The position numbers and the translations under genes were made by a program. A model generated the notes under the pieces. That model saw only the letters and a program-made list of their open reading frames with translations. It ran no database searches and was not told where the DNA came from. This document shows, in pieces, positions 11,758 through 23,534 of a stretch of DNA of 64,000 nt. Every line of letters starts with the position of its first letter. The stretch's first letter is position 1. This stretch comes from Capitella teleta (taxonomy: Eukaryota; Annelida; Polychaeta; Capitellidae), in the NCBI GenBank assembly GCA_000328365.1, contig KB309512.1:8240-72239 (forward strand), read 5' to 3'.

Positions 11758-14423
11758 TGAGCGTGCGTTGCTGTTACTTATTGCATTTGTTCCTTTTGGC
11801 ATATCAATAGTCTTCTCTCTTTTTTTTCCTTCCATGCCGTGCCCATTAGTTTGGAAGAGAATGCTTTTTTTAACAAAATAAAAAGGTTTATTCTCGTGTT
11901 AGTGACTGAATGTCTTCTTTCTGGTAACATATTTTTATCGTGGTTAATGTTGTTTATATGTCTGTCACCTTATAGGTTGTTGAATTATAAAGCATGCAAT
12001 TTAATTGTATGTAGCTCAATAACTTCATTGGCGGAATCCAATGTTGTTGAGCATATTTTATTTTGAGTTACGATCCTTCTAACGCCATCAAGAGCCACAT
12101 CCAACACGTGTTTGCTGCGTCTGACAATGTTATTATGCAGTTTGGATGTCAATTAGTTCTAAGTTATTTTAATCCCAGTGCGTTGTTTGAGCAATGATGT
12201 CTGCCGAGACGAAAGCCACTCGTTCTCTGTGTGAGATCTCTGCAAATTCAGCAATCGAATTATTTTGGTGTGTTGTTCTTCTCAGATGATCAACCAGGTC
12301 TACGCTTTTTATATGACCGCAGGCGCTCCTGTGTATAGTGCAACGTCATCCTTCCTCCGGTTGTGACTTCTGCAATTTGTATTGTAAATTATTATTTCAG
12401 CGTCTGCCTTATCGAGTGTTCGAGCTATAGACTATAGGGTACGTCTTACGGCCGAATGATTGTATAAAGCACATGCCAAACACCGAACACCCAGTCGAAC
12501 CTAGAGAAATTCATTAATCATTTTCTTCATTCTAATATCAAATTCCGATGGGCTGCATGCTGGGAGACAAGCTTCTAATTTTGGATTCTACAATTCAAGC
12601 TTGTCTGTCTAGAATTGTCACCTTAGTAGATTGGCATATAGATGAGATATGTCAAATTGATTGCTTATAAAGCCAACTCACTTCACTTGGCTCTAACGTC
12701 CACAACCCAGAAGCACTAAACCTGAGTGAATATACAAGGGCATGACAGGTGTATCCGTCAGATGAAGTATAATTGCTACTATCCATCAAAACGCTATACA
12801 CTGACCCGAAGCGTGTGGCCAATGCTTCAGGTTTTATTCAATGGCATCGTTGATGGGTTTCGACGAATCTGAATTGTCGGAATTTCATCCGGGGAAATTC
12901 ATCTTCATTCCACGAAGGTAGGTTTTACTCTTTGTAGGATAAAACTTCAGAGGGTGTTCTGTCATGGCAAATCAAGAGATAAAACCTGCAATGGAAGCAA
13001 CGAATCGAATGCATCCATACATGTTTTGGCTCCACTGGATATAAATTATGTACATTTAATTTTAACAGCGTAATAAGAATGAGAATTGGGCACCTGCATA
13101 CAATTAATGATCCCAACCCACGTAGGGCATTATAACCCTCCAAAGTGTTATTATGGAGACCCATCAATTGCTTAGACCTCCACGGTTGACATTGAAACCC
13201 TTGCATGGATCTTCTACAAACGGAGAGTCCTTCAGAAGCGAGTTCCTCAACCCTGAAATGCCAAGACGCCTCGCCAATGTTTGTAGACAGCATTTGCGGT
13301 GAGGCAAGCCGGCAAGCGCGCTTCAAAAGCGGCACAATCGCCTCAAATCCTCCGCCCACAGCAGACTCAGCTATAGAAATAAGCGACTTTGCAAAATATA
13401 ACCATAATTTCACACCCCACACAGCCTTATAAATGGAAGGTCACGCTGTTTTCTAGCTAGGACACGGAAGTTATACTTTGGTCAGGTGATCTGATGTCAC
13501 TCCTCCTATTGTCAATTGCATTTATATAATACAGCCGGGAAAACAGATAATAATAAAGTGTATAATTATACTTTTTTTTCCAAACCCTTCAGTTGCTCGA
13601 ATATTTATTTTGGTCTATTTACCCACTCGTCGCCGCGATGAGTGCTCAGAGGGCGAGATCATCCCTGGCCTAATAAACCAGCTCAAAATTGAAGGTTGTC
13701 CAATAACTCGAGTACGGCCTACTGATAGGGAAAGGGGCATCTACCGATCAAGAGTTATCGGGGAAATAAAGGGAATTCACAGAATTTGCATGGGGTGTCT
13801 GCGTTTTGCCCATGAGTGTGAGAATAAGCTGTTTATTGAAGCAACAGATTGCGTCATTGTCCGCTATGTCTGCGTGTATTATCCTAGATTGAGTTTGCTA
13901 TTCGAGAGTTCAAGTTCAAGACCTATATAGATATAGACTGTTGGTACAGAATCAGAACACATATTGGTATTTTATTTGTACTGTATATGGATATTTATAT
14001 ATATGAGCATGTCCCATTGGATATCCGGTGATTCTGAGCATGCGAAGTACAGGTAACCAATTGAAGATATAAATTAATTGGATAATGCAATATTTCATCA
14101 CCTATTTATAATCTTGATTTCGCGTTTAGAGGAAAGAAATGTAGACATTACTCGGAGGAGGCAACAGTCAAGACGTTAGATCGTAAAACGTTTTGTATAT
14201 CTTCCACTTGGAAGTAATGCAAGATACTGCATGTTATGCTGTCGAGGCGTGAAGTGTGGAAAATATTCTTTCCAAAGGGTCAAAAATGCACCTTTAGACA
14301 CGTTCATGAGAATAGCATATACATTAAGCTGATAAGATATTTGAATAATTTAATTTATGAAGTCCGAGCACATCTGTAAACAGCCGACCGTGACCAGTGA
14401 CAATAAGCCTTAATTGCGCGTGA
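11758..14423. other. Intergenic, no gene recognised
   Basis: A longer minus-strand open stretch at 12925-13422 (165 codons) has no domain or motif I recognise, lacks splice support, and overlaps another open frame on the plus strand, so I do not call it. A perfect 10-base inverted repeat (AGACAAGCTT / AAGCTTGTCT) lies near 12565-12607. Confidence 0.35.
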
Positions 14424-15132
14424 CATGAATTTATTAACTTTATAATGACCATTTGCATGCTACTGCGCAAAACCAACCTCCACAGAATTGTGATAATTGA
14501 GAAATAATTCTCGGCACTAATCCTACAGGTGCTGACAAGCACTGACTGACCGGTGCGAGTCACGATCGGCTGCTCAACTCTCAAAGAGGAGTTTTAATTT
14601 GATCACTATATCCATCTCCAGTCGGACCAAGCTTCTTCCACAGAATTTGAATAAAGACAGAACGCGCATTCTCTGGTCATGCATAACGGCCCTGAGCGCT
14701 TTTACTGCACCCAAATTGGATTCCGCTTTTTGAGACGCTGTTAATTGTCGGTTGTGCTTTTGCTCGTGAATTTCTTCAAAATGAATTACGCTAAGTCGCC
14801 ACATGCAAATGACAGTTGTTCTAACAAAACAAAAACAAAACAAAAACAAAAACAAAAACAAAAACAAAAACAAACAAAAAAAAAACTACTTCAAGACCCG
14901 GAAAAACAGAATTGTGCGGTTGTAAACTGCGACAATCACGCCAGAACCCGGGATCTAGAACCGGCAAACCGGTGCAGATGCGCAAATTGCCTGACGATCG
15001 CACCGGTCAGTCAGTGCTTGTCAGCACCTTTAGGATTAATGGCGAGAATTATTTTTCAATTATCTCAATTCTGTGGAGGCTTGTATAGCACAATAGCATG
15101 CAAATGGTCATTATAAAGTTAATAATTCCATG
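14424..15132. repeat. Inverted repeat (foldback-like), arms about 140 bases
   Basis: The left arm (about 14424-14570) is the reverse complement of the right arm (about 14994-15132) at roughly 87 percent identity by eye. Shared landmarks are TTTATAATGACCATTTGCATG near the outer ends, CCTCCACAGAATTG in the middle and CACTGACTGACCGGTGCGA at the inner ends. The 420-base centre holds an (AAAAC)n tract (14821-14881) and no recognisable coding sequence. The shape fits an old foldback or MITE insertion, or two copies of one repeat in opposite orientation. I did not find a clear target duplication. Confidence 0.7.
14821..14885. repeat. (AAAAC)n low-complexity tract
   Basis: A-rich tract made mostly of AAAAC and AAAC units, inside the centre of the inverted repeat at 14424-15132. 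Confidence 0.9.
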
Positions 15133-18100
15133 GTGTTCTGGATCTCTTTAGTCACAATCAATGACGTAATGACACCAACATGATGCACGAAGGTTGCACC
15201 GGAAGTGTTCATTACTCGTCGTGTTTACTCACCCTACTCACCCTAAAGGATCCATCTTCCGATTGCTCGCCCTCATTTTTTCCTTTCGCCCTCTCTTTTT
15301 TCTCTGGAAGGTTCTTGTTCAAATTCGTTGCTTTTATCCGTTCAAAACACCAGTTCGTGTCGTACTCGGATGACCCAGGAGAACCTCGGTTCTACTCAAA
15401 TGAGCACACACACTAATACATTTTCTCTAAAAGTTATTTAATTTAAATTACGTCTCAAGTTGTTATTTCATATGCAGAGCGTCAACATGGATTTCATGTT
15501 TTATTTTCTCGCAAAGAGAAATGGGCATTTGCATTCATTCCGTACCGTATCCCTGAAACCGCAATAACAAAATATTATTTATCGTAAAAGTGATAACTGG
15601 ACGCAATAACAAACCCGGGGCTTAAGGGAGGAAGAAGTTAATGCTTCTCCTTCTTTAGCATATTATGATGCTGAACCAATGCTTATCGAGTGAGCGTAAT
15701 AATTGCTTCACATAAAAATCATTTGCTGAACATTGAGTAATATCAGAACAATGATATGCAACTTTTTTTTTGTCTCGACAGACGCAAAGGGCATAATTAA
15801 CAGTGCTATTATTCACGTAGATGCATGTGTAGGATTTCAAGGGTTGACATTCGCACTTAAACATAGCAGCAATGAACTTTTATGCCAAACGAGTAAGTGA
15901 GGTATGTTATTAGATGCTATACAGGTGAAACCCCGTACAGTTCTTCGCGTGTTATGTAATAGGTGGATGTGGTGAGAATAAATGCACCGCCATCAGAACG
16001 ATTGAAAGCAACGCGATTAAGTAATAATTTTGTGTGTGGAAGGATGTGTGTGAACTGTCATTTAATCACTGATCAATGAGTTCTACATCAATAATTAATA
16101 TGCATCAACGATGAAAAATGCACCGCTAGATTACAGTTCCAACTCCTGGGCACGATATTGCAAATCCCTACTCAATCAAGATCGGATGCTCTTGACCCAC
16201 ATTCAGTTCATTACAATCATTTTCGAGTTCGTCGTCCGTGCGCGCGCACCCACTGTCCTGTAATAGATGCATAAGCAGTGCTGCTCCATATAAACACGGC
16301 CGTCAATCCATCGAAATTAATGAAGATGAATTGTCAGTGACCATGACCGCTCGTAATCGTTGTCGTGAAAAATCCAATAAGTGGAAATCTCCTTCCACAA
16401 TCACTGTTGTTTCGATGAACAATGAAATCAACACTTATCCACGCGTTACCTTTTCACAGGGCAATCAAGCAGCGATGGAATGCAAAATGTGCAAGGATAG
16501 CGGGAGATGAACAATGGACGACTCAAACGCGCAGAGAAGTTTTCCATGTCGAATATCGTGCCTCATAGTCTTTTGAAACACTTAATGGAAATTGACACGA
16601 CGTTGATCGAAAGAGAAAAGCATAACGCCCTTGACATTCAAGCTGCTAATTCACCACCTCATTTTTGGCGGGAATGCGGTCACTTCCTATTCCGATCGTG
16701 GAACACGCTTTCGTGTCGATGACTCCGTTGGAACGCTTTGATGATACTCTATTTCAGAGTCAAATATACGACAAAAACAAAACTCTGTTTTTCTGTTTTT
16801 GTAACTCCTTCACGCTGTTCTCTCAGATTTCTTTGAAGCTTTGGGAACAATTATTAGATTTTACTGGAAGATGGCTGCTTATGACTGAATCACTGATCCT
16901 GTTATGAACACTCACGCAATCTTGACAGCATTGCTTGACAAGAGGAGTGCGAAAGTAAAATATATATACTTACACTAGTATACATGGTAAAGGAAGCTTA
17001 CTCTAATTATGTTTTGGATCTGGATAACACGGAAAACAATCAATTACATGTGGACAAATTTATTGTGAATGAGCGAAGACGAAGTAATCATTGAGGATGG
17101 TTGAGATGGCAAATCTGTCGACAACAGTGGCTACAATTTATCACCTCGATTGAAGCACATCACTTGCAAGTAATCTGCATTGTTTCGAGTGATGGGCACA
17201 TCTCGTTGAGGTAGGATAAGGAGCCTGACGTCACAAACCCCCGGGGGACACAATAGAAGCCCCTAGGCGCCCCCCTCCCAATCTTCCTCTGCGCTGATCT
17301 TCCGGGTCTCGCAAAGGGGGTTAATGGGTACATTTAACGGGTATTATACGGTGCACTGACCTCGCCGAGGACGTTGTTGGGGAAACTGCAGAGTGGCCGC
17401 TTTTACGTCGATCGTTGATGTTGCGTATCGATTTCGATAAACTTTTCGCTCAATGGCATCCCAAGATGTTGACCCCGGGTGTGTTTGGAGCGAGAAAGGG
17501 AGCTCAGTGGTTTCTACTCATCGACTCTCTATATACATCACTCTCAAGGATACGACATTTAGAATAACATTTTGGGTCGGATTTTGTTTGTCCACGGTAT
17601 CAGAGTTTTAGACGGGTCATCAAAAAGTTCAGCCCCGAGCGTTCTTATACCATTGTGATGCGTCAATACAAAGTCAATCATCTGAGCGAAGCAGGTCTCC
17701 ACACCATGAAACTACTATCGCGGACCTCGCTACCGATTTATCACACCTCAGTGATGCCACAATACAAATCGATACTTTGTCGATGTGTCTTCTTTTTTTT
17801 TCTCTCTCTCAGGCGGGTTTTCTCGCCCTTGGTTGTCAATGGAGATGATTCTGAATGAAGTATAGCAACAGAGATTACATCCTGTCAACGCGTGCAGTTA
17901 TCGCTTATCAGCATCCTTCTACAATCTACAGCGTTACAGCCAAGGATCTTTAACATCACGGTTATTGGTCCTGGCACACACAGATCGTTAATGACGCCAT
18001 CAAGGTTCACAGAGTGGAATAGGAGTACAGTCTCATTAGCAATAGAGTTGGATCAACGTCAATTTGGTATATTACATTTAGAATTATGCAGAATCGCCCG

Positions 18101-18195
18101 ACGATTTTCCCATTTCATGATATTTTGCAATGTTACAACAATTGACGCATTATTCTGGCGTGATTCTCAAAAGAGACCTTTGGGTAGACAGGATG
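15133..18195. other. Intergenic with a GC-rich patch
   Basis: No gene recognised. About 17219-17420 is GC-rich against its surroundings and includes a perfect cAMP-response-type palindrome TGACGTCA at 17226-17233. It could be a promoter or enhancer, but no exon was found beside it. Two successive open frames at 16238-16510 and 16507-16722 have no known motif and are not called. Confidence 0.35.
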
Positions 18196-18462
18196 CATGG
18201 TGGGGTTTTATGGCTCCACCCAACCAATTCGGGCAATACGGGCGTCAGAACAAAAGTCGGGGGTTCTCAAGGGCTCTTTTATTCCACCATAGAGAGCAGT
18301 GCACAGCGCCGACTGCACGCAGCACTGCGTGCAGAGTTATCGAAAAATCCTAATTTTTTAACAATTACATTGAATAAGTCACAATCATAACGCCATTTTT
18401 AGTCTCGACACTTGGAACACTGACCTCCACGGTCGACATAGGATTGAAGTGGGACACAGCGG
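18196..18462 (-). mobile_element. tRNA-derived SINE, diverged copy 2
   Basis: Same body as the SINE at 4313-4644, with the tail-side landmark GGGGTTTTATGGCTCCACCC at the left and, at the right, the degraded tRNA-like head beside CCACGGTCGACATAGGATTG. It is clearly older than copy 1: the B box is no longer intact and several indels occur in the middle. Confidence 0.75.
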
Positions 18463-21400
18463 AAAAGAGGCCCAAAAAGGCCTTGAAGTGTGAGTAGAAG
18501 AGAATGCTGATTTATGAGTGAAACGATGGCTTTCGTAAGATACGCTGTGATTGACAGCCACGCATCAAAGGTCTTAAGTCATCTTTGTCCATTGCGATCC
18601 GTATGGATCGGAAAATCGCTCCAAAATATTGATTTCGTTGCTCAGACTTGCAATGATGAACGACTGTGGTATACGTGTAGCTTTGGGCATTTTTAGCTCG
18701 ATAGCAGTCCCCTGTTTTTACTATTTCCGGGAAGACGAAATCGCGTCTAATTTGAGATCTGTACTTGGAGACCTCCGAGAACAAGCCTCAGAGAATACAG
18801 CCCTGTTTCGGGTGATCAAAGAATTGTATGTGAGACCCAAATGCGAGGCTGGCACGCACACACAAAAATAGGGAAGTTAGGAAGCTGATTCGACGCTATT
18901 TAACCGCACGCGGATTCGGATACATTACCCTCGCATCAGCTGACATTGGGACTGCAAGTCTATATTTGATTGCATTTGTCGTACAAGTGTCACGATTTCT
19001 TTTACTTGACAAATCACATGAGAAAGACCATCTGCCACACATCTGTTCACTTTTCCTGGGGTACATTGCTGAGGCTGATTCGTTCATTAGGATTGGAAAA
19101 ATGTAGAGGAATGTGGATTGTTTCATGCAAGGCCCATATCCCACTCCTTGCTTATTTGTTCTACGTTTGTTTGTTCCCTTCGAGGCTTGTTCCTTAATCA
19201 TTCATGCCAAGTCAGTCCGACCAACTGTAGCGCTCTTTTCTAGTGGTAGTGTAATCACACTGGTAATTGGGTTTTAACTTTTTATTGCATCGCAAAAATA
19301 ATGAGTATTTAGATAGGAAATGATGGCTGAAGGATGTGAGATAAATGGTAGAGTGGTCGGAGGGAGGATTGAATCCCTTGTGTTCACTGGTGTTGTGCCA
19401 GGGAACGATGTATGTAAAATTAAAAAGTGCAGGTTATCAATTAGATGTGTTGTCTCATGCCAGTGTGACGGAGAGAGGTTGTTTACAAATTGGTTTGTGT
19501 TGGAACCTGTTTAGCATACGTACTCTCAATCTCTTACATGATGTGTTCCATGAATGTGCTCCGGATACAGCTGTTTGTGGTGAGCTTTATTCCTTCATAA
19601 AGCAATAAAATCCCCCTCACCTGCGCCAAAAATAGAGGTATAATCATGTGCAAAGCAGAATGGGCACGGGAAGAGGATAGACCCCACTTGAAAGGTTAAA
19701 GGTCAAGGCCACATTCTGTGTGAATCCCACGAGTGGAGCGTAGTCGCAATAAATGGACCCGATGTTGATAATCTCATTCTTATCGATAAGGGCACGCCAT
19801 ATAGCACTCATTGAAGACCTCGACGTCTTCTGGGAGATTGCCAAAAAAGTGGAGCTGCCTTTACCCTTGTGTCCGAATGGTGCTTCACACAGATCCAAAG
19901 GAACAAGGTCACTTCTCTTATAATGGGCAGCGATAGGAAATAAGGAATATTATTTGATTTATATGCAACAGAACAGAACAGACTCAGCACAGAACTACTA
20001 TAATCGGGGGTTGAATTACCTGCATGGTGAGCCGGTCACTGGATCGCAAAGTTCCCTGTTTAGCAGAATTTTGCCTGATGTATGAAGCTAGGCTATGATG
20101 TACGGCGTCCCAAGTGGATACATTACATATTCCTGTGAGGAACTGCGCCGAATTGGGGCAATAATTTTGGTGGTGATGTTTTTTTCTCGCACGTTTCTTG
20201 GTTTCGGTGACTGTCTTTTGCTTTCTTTTGTCTGTGGTTGTGGAAATAACAATATAATGCTAGTAATTGTGTCATGCCCGAGGACTTCGGATCACCACAC
20301 CCTATAGAAGGGGAAGGGATATTTTAGCGCAGCCTGCATTTGGCATTTGTTAGAACCTTGACTTTGATTCTAACCAGACGCGCCATACTATGCAGAAATG
20401 CACCTGCTTGCTACACAAAGATTTGCTTCATAATCCGTATGTATGTTTGGTCTTCTCTGTGTTCCTGGAATAACATGGTGCATCAATGGTTGCATTATTT
20501 ATAGCTTGGGTCTCAAATGAATGCCACCAGGAAAATATTGCCAGAAGTAAGATAAATAAACTTACACGTAAAGGGTTTTAGAACATAGATCTATGGATAC
20601 GCAGGTGATTAGTTCGATAAAGGTTTTTATTGTGTGTTATTTTGTATTGCTAATAATTTCGATTTCATACAGGCATGTTTAAACATTTGTTTTAGATCAA
20701 AATTTGCGAGTTTGACTTTACATTTGCAACCCAATGCATATATTATGAATATATTAACACCACTATGCAAAATACCAATAACTATAGTTATAAAAATGAT
20801 TATATAGTTTTACGAGCATTTTTAAATAAACAAATATTGACGACTGTCCACTCTTATACAAATTGGAAATCTCTGCTCGCATGTATAGAATGGCGACTTT
20901 TTCTTCTCGCGTGTAGCTCAGAGTTGGCGTAAGGCGTGTGTATAACGCGTGTTTATTCAGCTGGACACGTAGCAGTAATGTGAAGAGAAATGGGCGAACG
21001 GAGCAGAGTAGCTTCATCAATCACATGGCTCATTGATCAAAACATCAAAAGCAATTTATGTCTTAACACCGAAGTCCATCCCCTCCACGTTGTGACACGG
21101 ATCCAAAGAAGACCCTCTGAAATGGCCAGAATTGGACAGTCAATCTGCTGTCATTTACAACACTCTCAAGTGATTGGTTGTCGAGAATTTATAAGAAAAA
21201 TATGGAACGTTTTAGTTTTTGACTATAAATTGGCGATTTCGTTCTCCCGTCCCTGTTCATTGATCCCCCAGTTACAACTCTAAGCTATTCCTATTTGTCG
21301 GTGGTCCGCCCTTTGACATACTTTTGCGGCTGAGCTATTGGCTGTTGATCTCATCAGTTACTATGCAATATATCAAGGCATGTTTACATTCACCTGTTTG

Positions 21401-23471
21401 CTAAACTTCACTACGGTTTCTGCCAAAATAACCACACCAACAACCCAATTGGCTATTCACGGACTGAGATGAACCATTTAGTACCATTGATAAGCCATCT
21501 ATCGGCGCTCGTCATAGTCAAAATGCAGGAGGACAAAATGCCCCCGGTCGGCTGTCAGCTGCATGGAGCGTCCTTCCGGCTTTCTGGGTGAGACTTCTCT
21601 GCATGCAGAGTCAATATTTTCGCAATCAGTGGCAGTGACAGAGTCTGCGCAGAGAGGAGGGCGAAAATAGAATCAAATCGCTCAATCTACTCAATGACAT
21701 CGATCTCTGGGCCGGGAAAACATTGGGATCACTTACTCGCCGAGTGCACTAGCTGCGCCCAGAATTTCCTTCTATTTTAAATCGCTAAATGATTTTGTGT
21801 TGACTTCAAAATTGTTTTAAAAATGCATCAGCTAACGCCATTATCATAGCTTCTGTACAGAACGTTTTTAAAAGTTTCATCAATCCTTTTGCTGCATTGA
21901 TCAATGTGATTGCGATGGTTGACTTCCATACTGTTTTAAAAGATATCAGCTATAACACCTGCTATGCTGTGGGGTGTTCTTGATCGACAAATAATCGCAA
22001 TCAAATAAAATCGGACTAAGCGATGTATTCAGGTGACTGCATTACTTTGTTACTTCGATCACAGGAATATAATTGTAGGAAGAGAAAATAATAATACAAA
22101 TGAAAAGACATTTATACTTATGCATATGATAAGGGTCATTCATAACAACTCCATTTTCCTAGCTTCTCGGTAGAACTCGTTTTCAAAAGTTTCAAAAATC
22201 ATTCGCAGTAATAATTGAGTTCATACGTATTGATCATATCCGAAAACAGCAATGACCTAATCGAAAATATTTTACCCTTTGAAATAAGGCGATTTACCAC
22301 GACACAGACAACTCTCTACACAATGTCTTGTCCTCTGAAATAATGAATTACATACTAAATATCAATGTAATGCCCTTTAAGTAATACCACAAAGGCCCTT
22401 TAAGACACTTAATAGCCATACATGGTATATATTTATGAGGACAAAAGCTGTACTAAGAAGTGTCAAGTCTATAATGCATATGTCGAATAACATAAAGCAT
22501 AATTATTATGCAGACAGAACCTCCGACTTGTCAGGTTCCTTACCCAAACTCCTCTCAAGAGAATGCTCGGTCCGTCAGCATACATTTACATATAGTTCCT
22601 ATAGTTCCTATAATGTCGGTGCTTGATGCATAATTACAGAGAAGCCTAAAACCGAGACACACCAAATGGGTAGCAACAAGAGGAGGCTCATACTGGTGCA
22701 AATCTATTCACGATGACGCCTACTCCCACTCCGGCCATACTTGGTGCTCGTTGAAGGAAATGCGTATCGGAAGTGCGGTGATTCGGACAAATGGAAAATC
22801 GTCTTAAAAAAGGTTTTAGGGTCAAGGACCCTTTGAGGGTTCAAGGACGATTATGTGTTGTTCTTCTATCTTGCCGTGTCACGTTGCATCAGTGAACTGG
22901 AATGTCAGCCAGCAGGAGAAAAGAAGAACTGAATGTGTCAGCTGAAAAGCACACAGGAATTGTTCCATTTTGACTTTATGTTGGATACATCAATTCTCAA
23001 ATTGAAAGCAATCGCGGTATTCCCTTTTCTAGTTGTTTTCTTTACTGTAGGCTAGAAAAAAAAAAGACATAGGCCTATAAATCAGTTATCACCGAAACTC
23101 AGTCAGGTTTCTGATCTCAGCTTTGTAGAGCACGAGAAAATAGTTCTCCCTCCAAGTATCGCATCAACCCTCTCAGCACAAATACCCCTTTGGAGCCGCA
23201 GAACAGGAGGCAATATAGACTCAAACATTCGCTCATTCCGTGTGTAATCTGATTTCTTTATAGTGGCATTTTCGGCTGCTCAGGTCGAATACTGAACCAT
23301 GAAACAGATGCAATTTCTCTCTTCAATGCAGGACAAAATCAATTATGGTCAGGGATCTACGCGTTTCTATGCCTTTGTGGATACCACTCGAGTCAGCTTC
23401 GTATATAGAAGGATCTGAAACTCTTACATGAACTGAATACTAATCCATGTAAAATGAATGATATAAATTAT
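18463..23471. other. Intergenic, no gene recognised; degenerate local repeats at 21800-22215
   Basis: No coding exon, RNA gene or known element was found. Within about 21800-22215 some phrases recur in variant form: GACTTC followed by ACTGTTTTAAAA-like sequence and ATCAGCTA, and TAGCTTCT followed by TTTTAAAAGTTTCA. This suggests an old tandem or dispersed duplication of roughly 100-base units. The remainder appears unique. Confidence 0.35.
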
Positions 23472-23534
23472 AGGCATAGCGCGCTAGTTAAGCAACAAGA
23501 GGCTCCTGGGTTCAATTCCCGGTGCAAGAACACT
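23472..23534 (+). repeat. tRNA-like sequence, probably a SINE head
   Basis: An A-box-like TAGCGCGCTAGTTAAGC is followed by a good T-arm: a 5-base stem (CTGGG / CCCGG) around the loop TTCAATT, which includes a B box GGTTCAATTCC. No acceptor stem or anticodon arm can be folded convincingly, so it is not called a tRNA gene. It differs from the heads of the main SINE family and may belong to another one. Confidence 0.4.

Noticed and set aside
12925-13422. 165-codon minus-strand open frame
   Set aside because: No recognisable motif, no splice support, and an open frame on the opposite strand overlaps it. Probably chance.
16238-16722. Two overlapping plus-strand open frames joined by ATGA
   Set aside because: The overlap looks operon-like, but this is an animal genome and neither product has a known motif.
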